The notes below the pieces were generated by a model, which was given only the letters and a program-made list of their open reading frames with translations, was not told the DNA's origin and did no database searches. 64,000 nt of DNA, taken from assembly GCA_002633025.1 (NCBI GenBank), contig NMRB01000259.1, forward strand, positions 10,442 to 74,441, written 5' to 3'. The stretch comes from Notospermus geniculatus (Eukaryota > Nemertea > Pilidiophora > Heteronemertea > Lineidae). Position 1 is the first letter of the stretch. Each line of letters opens with the position of its first letter. This document shows positions 35,901 through 41,803 of this stretch, one piece after another. Position numbers and translations under genes: made by a program.

Positions 35901-38201
35901 TGCAGCGCCGTTATAATCTGCGACACGAGATCATCCTTCCTGGTGACTGCAGTGCTGTTGTAAGGAGGAAAGTCCCGGAGCTGTCGTGTTCTGCAGTTCT
36001 TTTATGATCTGTAGTCGCAGTAGATCAAAAACTTAAAAGCTCTTCTACATCGTAATTTTGTAACGATATGTACAGTAGTAGGCTTATCATCAACGACTCT
36101 TGATCATCTTGATGACTGCAGCGCAACTCCAAGTCTTCTCTTGACTTAAAGACTGCCGTTGCAAGTTACAACACAAGATCATCCTGATGACTGCACTGCC
36201 ACCACTGCCCTCGTAGGTACGTGTAATAGAATCTAATGTCCCCCGATATGTGATGTCCCCCAACAATACATTTACGGATTAAGCGGCAGCATTCAATAGG
36301 ACTCCAGAGAGACGACCGTAAAGTCCCATAATCCTGTGACAAACAATGCAGGGGGACATCAGAATGACGGGGGAATTAGATTCTATCACACCTGTACGAC
36401 ACAAGATCATCCTGATCACAGCAGCACCGTCGTTAGCCATGACACAAGATCATCCTGATGACTGCAGTGCCGTTGTTATGCTACAATGCAAGATCATCGT
36501 GATGACAGCAGCGCCGTTGTAAGGAAGGAAGACTCTGGGCAGTGCTGGGTCCTTTATGATCTGCAGTCGCAGTAGATCAAAACTTACAAACCTCTTCCAT
36601 TTTGTAAGACTTTGTATCATCTACGACTCTTGATCATCTTTATGACTGCAACGCCAGCCCAAGTCTTTCCCACGACTGCCGTTGTAAGCGACAACACAAG
36701 GTCATCCTGATGACTGCACTGTCACTGTAATGTAAGGCACGACAGGGGATCATCTTGATGACTGCAGCGCCATTATATTAAGCAACAACACAAGATCATC
36801 CTGACGACAGCCGACTGAGCACCGTTGTAAGCTACGACATAAGATCATCCTGATGTCTGCATCGCAGTTGTAAACTACATGTAGGAAACAAAATCATCCT
36901 GATGTCTGCAGCGCCGTTGTAAGCAACGGCATAAGATCATCCTGAGAACTGCAGCACCGCTGTACCGGTAAGCTAAGCTGCAAGACCATCCTGATGACTG
37001 CAGTGCCGTTGTAAGGAATGACAAGATCATCCCGCTGACTGCAGGGCCGTTGTAAGGAATGACATAAGATCATCCCGCTGACTGCAGTGCCATTATAAGG
37101 AACGACATAAGATCATCCCGCTGACTGCAGTGTCATTGAAAGGAATGACAAGATCATCCCGCTGACTGCAGTGCCATTGTAAGGAATGACAAGATCATCC
37201 CGCTGACTGCAGCGCCGTTGTAAGGAATGACATAAGATCATCCCGCTGACTGCAGCGCCGTTGTGAGGAACGACATAAGATCATCCCGCCGACTGCAGCG
37301 CCATTGTAAGGAATGACAAAAGATCATCCCGCTGACTGCAGCGCCGTTGTAAGGAACGACACAAGACGTCCTGGCGACTGCCATGCCGTTGTAGGGAACG
37401 ACATAAGACCATCCTGGTGACTGCCGCACCGTTGTAAGGAACAACATAAGACCATCCTGGCGACTGCCGTGCTGTTGTAAGGAACGACATAGGCCTAAGA
37501 CTATCCTGGCGACTGCGGCGCCGTTGTAAAGCCACCACATACATGACATAAGATCATCCATCTCGATGACTGCAGTGCCGTTGTAAGCCACGACATAAGC
37601 CGGGGACATAAGATCATCCTGATGACTGCAGTGCCATTGTATTAAGCAATGACACAAGATCATCCCTTGATGACTGCAGCATCATTTAGTAGGCCTACAT
37701 GAAATGCTGTACATGATTGATAGGGCCTACAAGATCATCCTCATGACTGTTGCTACGCGTGTAGCCTAAGGGCCAACAAAAGATCATCCTGATGACTTCA
37801 GAGCAGAGTGCCGTTGTAAGCACGACATACACTAACGGATGACATGACGAGGAAGCACACTCACACCACTCACACTATGTATTGTAGTAGGCTACAAGCC
37901 GCGTACTACACAAGGTACAATCATTGTACACAAGTGCAATACAATGTATACCGGTAGTAGTCCTACTACAGTCACGCGCGATGATTGAAAAAATCGTCTG
38001 CCTACCTTGGAGCATTTGTTCAAGTTTTCTACGATCAACCCGAAACCGTTCTTCGACAGTGTTTGGGTCTCGTTCAATATCATCACCAAAACCTTCCTGC
38101 CCCATTGTCATGCTTATATCCTCATCCAAGTCTGAATTCAATTGAGTGCCAAGGCCGTAGCCGAACTGACTGTGCGAGAGTTCAGCCATGCCCATGGCCA
38201 T
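5331..38201 (-). CDS. BICC1: Bicaudal-C homolog (BICC1), 21 coding exons
   Basis: RNA-binding translational regulator that binds target mRNAs through KH domains and self-assembles through a C-terminal SAM domain in cytoplasmic granules; in vertebrates it acts in left-right patterning and kidney tubules. Exons: 38201-38006, 23256-23216, 23094-23025, 16704-16625, 13773-13615, 10651-10598, 10282-10043, 9846-9634, 9148-9091, 8961-8888, 8614-8317, 8153-8010, 7857-7726, 7469-7341, 7199-6998, 6869-6691, 6494-6316, 6178-6064, 5974-5832, 5733-5634, 5491-5331. They total 2,967 nt: 988 codons plus TGA, with every junction in phase. GxxG loops are GKGG (149-152) and GRGG (301-304); WSGLGFSKS is conserved near residue 774; SAM is about 878-940; the protein ends SGRW like vertebrate BICC1. 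The start is the first ATG in exon 1. The frame is open above it without an ATG, and CTACTTTCAG there could be an acceptor for a further 5' exon. Confidence 0.96.
6998..7469 (-). CDS. BICC1: BICC1 exons 14-15, tandemly duplicated exon pair
   Basis: Exon 14 (7469-7341, 129 nt) reads VDTHRLTQNGSYQDIVIQKK then TSPSNSGSRAEL. Exon 15 (7199-6998, 202 nt) reads VDTLKLNPNGGYLIQKK then ISPSNSGSGSEL. The shared part aligns over about 40 residues at roughly half identity, including acceptor and entry phase, so one arose by duplication of the other. Exon 15 extends further (NVHNVPFQYADNLMDMARQ). Exon 14 enters and leaves in phase 1 and could be skipped without a frame change. The two cannot be simple mutually exclusive alternatives because exon 15 leaves in phase 2. 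Confidence 0.85.
7726..8614 (-). CDS. BICC1: BICC1 exons 11-13, serine/proline-rich linker
   Basis: Exon 11 (8614-8317) starts with the conserved SVIVKSIERNSANMYEAR, then turns into low-complexity sequence rich in Pro, Ser and Thr (PPPQSPELSPTSSAPS). Exon 12 (8153-8010) codes LFNPFMLVTPTSICTVQTP, and exon 13 (7857-7726) a Ser/Asn/Thr-rich stretch. This intrinsically disordered linker joins the KH array to the SAM domain. All three exons end in phase 1. Confidence 0.88.
8888..16704 (-). CDS. BICC1: BICC1 exons 4-10, KH domain array
   Basis: Seven exons. Exon 5 (13773-13615) has NRVTLKMDVSHTEHSHVIGK and the GKGG RNA-binding loop. Exon 6 (10651-10598) codes VSIAGQPAGAEHARAQIR. Exon 7 (10282-10043) opens with ELLPLVFMFELPVTGVLQ, a KH-like domain without GxxG. 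Exon 8 (9846-9634) has the second true loop GRGG and ends RQQLI. Exons 9-10 add GCLPLVLMFDMKED and LMEQLDVFISIKPKPKQPSK, the second KH-like unit. The order and number of KH and KH-like units match the vertebrate protein, so this array should be functional. Confidence 0.93.
10652..13614. other. BICC1 intron 5, GC-rich with open frames
   Basis: About 3 kb between exons 5 and 6. The half at 10,700-11,800 is much more GC-rich than its surroundings and carries several minus-strand open frames. One (about 11780-11510) reads SRLNFAAEVDNQLPDIEEEL and LNINFPICHRRGKN; another (11448-11053) is rich in Gly, Arg and Ser. A foldback at 11396-11499 separates them. I do not recognise the protein. It may be a degraded transposon or an inserted gene fragment. 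A G-run with an N is at 11,770-11,815. From 12,050 to 13,600 nothing stands out. Confidence 0.45.
11396..11499. mobile_element. Foldback MITE, family 2, copy 1
   Basis: AAGCAAGGTTCATTGGCACA on the left pairs with GTGTGCCAATGAACCTTGCT on the right across a ~55-base core containing ATCCGATCCGTTTCC. A second, longer copy sits at 47753-47899 with the same ends (GGTTCATTGGC and GCCAATGAACC) and the same ATCAGATCCGTGTGCC subterminal sequence. Confidence 0.8.
13774..16618. other. BICC1 intron 4 with tetranucleotide microsatellite
   Basis: About 2.85 kb. The only clear structure is at 15341-15418: a run of GATG units, then GACG, CCAA and GACA units, an interrupted tetranucleotide array. The copy of ACCAAAAATAGATAAG at 15752 belongs to a dispersed repeat end described at 23943. 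Nothing else was recognised. Confidence 0.5.
16463..16500 (+). repeat. Dispersed repeat end, AACAAGAGGCCC type
   Basis: GAACAAGAGGCCCATGGGCC followed by TGGAACTCAGCTGA. The same end sequence occurs at 23313-23335 and 31437-31473, always on the plus strand, each in a different BICC1 intron. It resembles the terminus of a repeat common in marine invertebrate genomes. The other end may be represented at 19688-19766. Confidence 0.5.
16619..16624 (-). other. BICC1: GC splice donor of BICC1 intron 4
   Basis: Exon 4 ends VLDTK with AAG followed by GCAAGT, not a GT. This is the optimal context for the minor class of U2-type GC-AG introns (AG before GCAAGT). The exon end is fixed independently because exon 5 begins SNRVTL and human BICC1 reads VLDTKSNRVTL there. 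Confidence 0.9.
19688..19766 (+). repeat. Old dispersed repeat tail ending in GCTCACC
   Basis: The stretch GACGCCGACGGCAATGATGC to GAGCTCACCAGGTGAGC resembles the GC-rich tail of a repeat found in many marine invertebrates, ending in a small GCTCACC-GGTGAGC hairpin. It may be the opposite end of the AACAAGAGGCCC family. Family identity is recalled, not verified. Confidence 0.35.
22019..22210. mobile_element. TTAA-flanked foldback MITE
   Basis: TTAA at 22019 and 22207 bound a ~185-bp element with ends AGCGAATCGAAAGCG and CGCTATCGATTCGCT. Inner parts also mirror each other (AATGTAAACAAA on the left, AAATGTAAACAAAATCC on the right side). AT-rich, non-coding, a different family from the AGGGCCTC element but with the same flank. 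Confidence 0.7.
22648..22895. mobile_element. Foldback carrying a nested TTAA element in its right arm
   Basis: The left arm (22648-22677) reads GAAGCTTCCTTAAGTGTAAG then GTCGACCTTAA. Its mirror starts at 22710 with AAAGGTCGACCTTAGACTTA, is broken at TTAA, and resumes at 22888 with GGAAGCTTC. Removing 22730-22887 restores a continuous right arm matching the left one. The host element is therefore a short foldback with a palindromic AAGGTCGACCTT core. Confidence 0.8.
22726..22887. mobile_element. TTAA-flanked MITE, family 1, copy 2
   Basis: Same family as 3322-3485 (ends AGGGCCTCTAGAGGCAGC and GCTGCCTCTAGAGGCCCT). It sits in the right arm of another foldback. Because the left arm shows the unbroken CTTAAGG, the duplicated target is TTAA. 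This copy is the younger of the two nested elements. Confidence 0.9.
23025..23256 (-). CDS. BICC1: BICC1 exons 2-3, degenerate first KH motif
   Basis: Exon 2 is a 41-nt microexon (23256-23216) coding AADEDEAEMFFQN after a TTTCAGCAGCAG acceptor, where three successive AGs could be used. Exon 3 (23094-23025) codes THISWPSKLKIGAKSKK, which is strikingly conserved with vertebrate BICC1. This is the KH-like segment that lacks a GxxG loop. The intron between them is only about 120 bases. Confidence 0.9.
23943..23982. repeat. Hairpin-only repeat, CAAAAATAGATAAG type
   Basis: CAAAAATAGATAAG and CTTATCTATTTTTG face each other across about eight bases. The same ends occur as a hairpin at 42391-42419 and singly at 15752 and 24424, both followed or preceded by a purine-rich AGAGAAGA. 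It looks like paired ends of a dispersed repeat with almost no interior. Confidence 0.55.
25200..25355. mobile_element. Foldback MITE with GC-rich arms
   Basis: AAGGCCCGAACCCACTGACG at 25202 is mirrored by CGTCAGTGGGTTCAGGCCTT at 25335-25354. Further in, AACGCAGCGG and CCGCGGCGGC-type motifs make the interior G+C-rich against an AT-rich intron. TA or TAA flanks on both sides suggest a Tc1/mariner- or PIF-like target. Confidence 0.75.
26697..26815. mobile_element. Foldback MITE, GGGCCCAAATCC ends
   Basis: TGGGCCCAAATCCATAAAAC (26698) is mirrored by GTTTTATGGATTTGGGCCCA (to 26815), with inner arms CTTAGTTG and CAACTAAG. The total is about 118 bp around a ~45-base loop. The arms are nearly perfect, implying a recent insertion. 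Confidence 0.8.
27229..27450. mobile_element. Long palindromic foldback
   Basis: A strong inner palindrome at 27267-27388 (ATAGGGAGGTTTCGCAAGCG mirrored by CGCTTGCGAAACCTCCCTA) is centred on CACAATAGATAAACGTCGTC. It is flanked by an older, gapped inverted repeat (CAGTATTTGTATTTGTA and TACAAATACAAATACTG). Either one element has graded arm identity, or a young foldback sits inside an older one. Confidence 0.8.
31714..31780. repeat. 34-bp tandem duplication
   Basis: CAAGCTTTCGTAAGTACATT and CAAGCTTCTGTAAGTACATT begin two adjacent copies that both continue CCACCAGTC. A simple local duplication in BICC1 intron 1. Confidence 0.8.
35880..37830. repeat. Minisatellite array, ~43-bp unit, in BICC1 intron 1
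   Basis: More than 30 imperfect copies of a 41-43-bp unit built on ATAAGATCATCCYGMTGACT followed by GCAGCGCCGTTGTAAGGAAY. The cleanest part is 37,020-37,350, where neighbouring units differ by a few bases. The 35,880-36,720 part is more degraded and contains a higher-order duplication of about 230 bases (compare 35,960-36,200 with 36,500-36,720). A MITE at 36216-36397 interrupts it. The longest open frames here are repeat artefacts. No protein or CRISPR function is implied. Confidence 0.95.
36216..36397. mobile_element. MITE family 3, copy 1, inside the minisatellite
   Basis: GTGTAATAGAATCTAATGTC and CCCCG at the left are mirrored by CGGGGGAATTAGATTCTATC and ACAC at the right. The interior shares ACAATGCAGGGGGACATC-like and GGATTAAGCGG motifs with a second copy at 42848-43018, which lies in the opposite orientation. 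Confidence 0.85.
38006..38201 (-). CDS. BICC1: BICC1 first coding exon
   Basis: Encodes residues 1-65. The N-terminus is acidic and poorly conserved; the end carries the conserved EERFRVDRRKLEQMLQ block that precedes the KH array in animal BICC1. The donor is CCAAG before GTAGGC, phase 1. An acidic stretch (SDLDEDISM) lies in the middle. Intron 1, about 14.7 kb, is the longest in the gene and holds a large minisatellite. Confidence 0.9.
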
Positions 38202-38639
38202 TGCATACTTCTTGTTGACGTTCGCACGGCTCACTGCTCTTCGGCATATTCTGCTGCTGAAAGTAGTTCCAAGGAAGTAGGCCCTCTATTGTAAATCGCC
38301 AGGAATTAACTTTAAGAATGAAATCAAAATATCACGATATAGATAAACATTACAATAATGTGTCGAATGTTTATTAAATGTAATTGATTGATAATTGCTT
38401 GGGGAAATTGATACTTGAGCTCGTGTAGCGATACAAATTTCACCAGTTTGCCATCGTCTGGTTTAGACTGATTCCTCTCTTGGCCGCTCCACTCCAACGC
38501 CGCTACTGTCCTTTCCGCAACGGACAGGAGCGCCGCGGCAGTGTAGCAGCTACACCGATACAAGTTTAGTCTCGCGCAGCCAGCCGTTTCGTTCCGCAGT
38601 ACTGCTACACAAACGTCTGCCCCAGAACGCCGTTATTCT

Positions 38640-39010
38640 TGTGATACAGTGCATTGTGGGTAATGCTGCTTCCATTGATGGATAAAATCTCACCTCACAA
38701 CCCTCCAAAATGTCTGAATTTGGCAATAAATCGATCGGTGAAGTGATCTGAGACAGCGTACTGGACAGCATCAACTTATTGGAGTTGAATATCAGGCTGA
38801 AAACTAAGCAGGAATTGTGTATCCGTATGGTAGATGGGTCGAGAAATCCCAACTGACATTATGTGGTCGTCGCCATGATGAAGTCACATGATCACTTCCG
38901 TTGCCCAATCAGCAGCCGGATTGTGATTTTCAAATGGGAGGAATCGGCGGATGGGAATGAATGACTAGCTCTGTCCCTGATTAGCCAATCAGCATCCAGA
39001 CCAGGATCTT
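38640..39010 (-). promoter_or_regulatory. Probable BICC1 promoter region
   Basis: Upstream of BICC1 exon 1 the DNA becomes CpG-rich (38,460-38,640). At 38651-38666 the minus strand reads GCATTACCCACAATGC, close to the core of ZNF143/Staf sites (CCCACAATGC). Two CCAAT boxes in AGCCAATCAGC-like context lie at about 38909 and 38985, a typical NF-Y arrangement. No TATA box is evident. The transcription start is not determined, and a non-coding 5' exon may lie at 38,500-38,640. Confidence 0.45.
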
Positions 39011-39029
39011 GGTCTGCTCGTAACAGAAA

Positions 39030-39830
39030 AAGTGGCGTTATGACCCAGACGCTTGTTCGATCCCCAGATTCGAAACAGCGGCTGGGTGGCCGAGACTAAT
39101 ACAAGTTGCGCTCTACAGTATTTTTTAAAGTATTTTTTAAAAGCCTCAAATTATACAAGTGTGTTAGTGACTAAGGAAAGAACCTTCAATGGAAATGGAA
39201 TGAAATCAGACTAGTAAGAACACGTTTAAAATTTTGAAAACGAAACATTTCAGCCCACGGTCAACATCCCTTAGACCAACAGTAGCAGTATTGAAATATA
39301 AAAAGAAAGTGAAGCAAAATCCTCAATGTACACGTTTAAGTAGGCCTACAATGTATATAAAGTCCATTTCCAGAGTATTTGCAAATTTTCGACCCCAACC
39401 GGGGTCTTCTTCAGGCTGGCACTTTTCCACACTAGATTTCAGAAAATGAAATAGAAATTGGGGTTCAAAGGTGAAAGACATTGCTTCCTATACCAGAATC
39501 GAACCCACGATTTCAGAAAAGACTCAAAAAATTACATGTAGTACGTGCAAAACCGTGCAACATTAAGGGAACGAAATAAAATTTTAAAAAAAATGCCACA
39601 AATCACTGCAAACAGGACTGGCAGTGCACAGAAACATGTAAATCTGTGTCCCCTAAAATTTTTCTCCACTTCAATATCGTTTTCTTATGCCTGCTGTACC
39701 CGTGGGTTTATACATTGAAGCCCAATAGCCCCGGAATACGAATTTCCCAAAAAATTGGATGAAAAATTTGATCGTGTACAGCGGGCATTACTCGGAGAAG
39801 TAGGCCTAAGTAGCGATTCAAATTTCAGAA
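39030..39830. other. Repeat-like region upstream of BICC1
   Basis: Contains tRNA B-box-like words (GTTCGATCC near 39056; GTGGGTTCGATTC on the minus strand near 39490-39505) and, at 39373-39417, a minus-strand CTGAAGA, GACCCC-GGTT-GGGGTC hairpin, GAAA arrangement typical of a widespread retroelement-associated motif. No coding sequence was recognised. Confidence 0.4.
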
Positions 39831-39861
39831 NNNNNNNNNNNNNNNNNNNNNNNNNNNNNNN
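39831..39861. other. Assembly gap (31 Ns)
   Basis: A run of 31 Ns directly next to a G-run (GGGGGGGGGGG at 39866-39876), a common cause of sequencing failure. Single Ns also occur at 11815, 19585 and 63276, two of them beside G- or C-runs. Confidence 0.99.
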
Positions 39862-39879
39862 GTTGGGGGGGGGGGGTGA

Positions 39880-40016
39880 TGGGAAAAGAAATCGCCAAGG
39901 TATTTCTTAAATTGTAATAAGTTGGGCAGACCAATAGGTAATGGAATTCATCCAGTCTACGCCGGTGCTGCCATCTATCGTTCAATATCGAAGGAAGTGG
40001 GTAAGCGAGGTTTCGC
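39880..40016 (-). mobile_element. Possible LINE C-terminal remnant
   Basis: A minus-strand frame reads RRRLDEFHYLLVCPTYYNLR, resembling the DEFHxLxxCPxYxxLR motif found near the C-terminus of several non-LTR reverse transcriptase proteins. The fragment is cut by the N gap on one side and by the 40-41 kb foldback on the other. Similarity is recalled and modest. Confidence 0.4.
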
Positions 40017-40328
40017 AAATCTGACGGAACACGAAGTACGAAATACGAAATTCAACTTCACTTCCATGAAATGCATTTCAGAAGATGGTTGGTACCACAA
40101 ATATCGCCTGCTGCAAGAGCGTCTTTTACCGTCGTATGATGTTAGACCGAGTTATGGTGCATCATGAACTTTTAAATTTCCACTTCGTATCTACAAAGTG
40201 GAAACGAAAGATACCATGCGAAAAATATTGCCCGGCGGGCACAAGTTGTCTTTGTTTTGATTAGCGCACAGCGCCGTCTGTTAATAGGCGGTGACACTAC
40301 GCTACTGCACAGGTCCCTTGGAGAGCTA

Positions 40329-40480
40329 TCAGTGAGTTTAGAACACGTATCGAACCAAACGTATCTGAAAAACACAACATGTGTCAAAAACACACCACGA
40401 GCTCATAAATTCGTGAGCTCGGGGTGTGTTTTTTACAAACTAGTGTTTTTTGCTTAGATACGTGTTCTAAACTCACTGTT
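40329..40480. mobile_element. Foldback at the apex of the 40-41 kb element
   Basis: CAGTGAGTTTAGAACACGTA (40330) is mirrored by TACGTGTTCTAAACTCACTG (to 40478). It has its own inner hairpin (AACACACCACGAGCTCA to TGAGCTCGGGGTGTGTT). Flanks GCTAT and TTAGC continue the arms of the host foldback. Confidence 0.8.
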
Positions 40481-40506
40481 AGCTCCCCAGGGGCCTGTGC
40501 TGTACA

Positions 40507-40775
40507 GGGCCGGATCCAGGGTTTAGAAATACGGGGGGCACAACCCTGAGGGCAAGCCCTCAGTTGGCGCTTACCGCAGGTCCGCGCACACGAAGGGGGG
40601 TCCGGGGGGCCTCCCCCGGGAAAATTTGAAAAAAATCAAAGCTCTGAGATGCGATTTCCCAGCATCTTAGACATGAAATAATAGACGATTTTCCAAAAAT
40701 GCAGTAAAAAAATCATTGCCCCTCAAAAAATAGGGGGGGCACATGCCCCATGTGCCCCCCCCTGGATCCGGGCCT
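40507..40775. mobile_element. hAT-like MITE in the right arm of the 40-41 kb foldback
   Basis: Ends CAGGGCCGGATCCAGG and CCTGGATCCGGGCCTG, with a G-rich left and C-rich right interior (ACGGGGGGCAC, GTGCCCCCCCC). It is flanked by CTGTA on both sides, and the uninterrupted left arm of the host has a single equivalent site. CAGGG termini and a 5-bp duplication suggest a hAT-related source; this is inference. Confidence 0.8.
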
Positions 40776-41019
40776 GCTGTAGCTTAGTGTCACCGCCTAT
40801 TAACAGACGGCGCTGTGCGCTAATCAAAACAAAGACACTTGTGCCCGCCGGGCAATATTTTTCACATGTCTCCCTTTAACATACAGCGTAACTCTATCGG
40901 TATCACGTCATACGCTAAAAAACGCTCTTGCAGAAGGCGATGTTTATAGTACCAACCATTCCTGAAATACATTACGTCGTGTCTCGTCAGATTTGCGAAA
41001 CCTCACTTGTAAAAACACG

Positions 41020-41800
41020 AACGACGAATGGCTCCGTGTTGAGTTACGGAAAAAATTTTATTGAAAAACTTATAAAAAAGACACGATGTTACATTTTTGG
41101 TACTGTAGTACTTAATAAAACTCCTCATGACAGGTTAATCATCACTATGGTGTAGGGTCTATAGCCTACTCTATATGATTCTTTCCCTTCCGTCACACCG
41201 GCACTAAGTCATTATAAAATTTATAAACAACGTAATTCGGAAAATGAGAATTCAAATCCTCTTTTTGTTCATTCCCACTATCTTAATAGGGAGGGAGTTA
41301 ATAGTCGCGCTAATGTAACACTATATAAATTTAGTCTTCAAGTTATAAATCAATATGATGACACTAACTTTAACGCTATTTAGTTTGCCTAATTCCCCAC
41401 CATACACATCGGCAGCCAAGGCAACGGGAGACGACACTTCCTTGTTCACGGTACAGATCGGGCAAGAGCCATCGGCCTACAATAGACTCTTAAAATTTGT
41501 TGTGTGACTGACTTATCGACTTTGTGGTTCGTTAACTTCGTTTTTGATGCTTTGAGGACTCTTGACAATCTCGCGTGCCACCAACACAGTTGACGACGAA
41601 TCACAACTCAAGCAAGAGATGCATCCATTGATAGCTCACTTGTGTACTAAAAGGAAGTCCAAAGCGACAATAGGTGGCAGCACGAGCTTCCTGAACAATA
41701 GTGCCTATCGCTACCACCAAGTGACCCGTACCAGCAGGCTCATCGGAGTTCACGTCTTAGTATTAAGAAGAGCTGCAGAGACTGCTTTGAAATTTGTCAA
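41020..41800. other. Intergenic stretch between foldback and claudin-like gene
   Basis: AT-rich; a short plus-strand frame at 41300-41380 (VTLYKFSLQVINQYDD) looks protein-like but is too short to call. This DNA should contain the 3' UTR of the claudin-like gene; no convincing polyadenylation signal was found close to its stop. Confidence 0.35.
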
Positions 41801-41803
41801 ATA

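Larger units (their letters stand above)
40005..41012. mobile_element. Large foldback element with nested insertions
   Basis: Outer arms: GAGGTTTCGCAAATCTGACG (40010) mirrored by CGTCAGATTTGCGAAACCTC (to 41007). Inner arm: ATTGCCCGGCGGGCACAAGT onward (40228) mirrored to GTGCCCGCCGGGCAAT (40856), through GCGCACAGCGCCGTC and its mirror. The arms continue inward to CACAGGTCCCTTGGAGAGCT and AGCTCCCCAGGGGCCTGTG. Two further elements interrupt it, one at the apex (40329-40480) and one in the right arm (40507-40775). The host alone would be about 590 bp and is non-coding. Confidence 0.85.

Noticed and set aside
37238-37663. Long open frames (87-141 codons) on the minus strand with repeated QDGLM and YNGAAV peptides
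   Set aside because: They are translations of the 43-bp minisatellite; since the unit length is not a fixed multiple of 3, frames drift and the apparent peptide repeats are artefacts.
35880-37830. Regularly spaced repeats resembling a CRISPR array
   Set aside because: There are no unique spacers; units are contiguous tandem copies in an animal intron.
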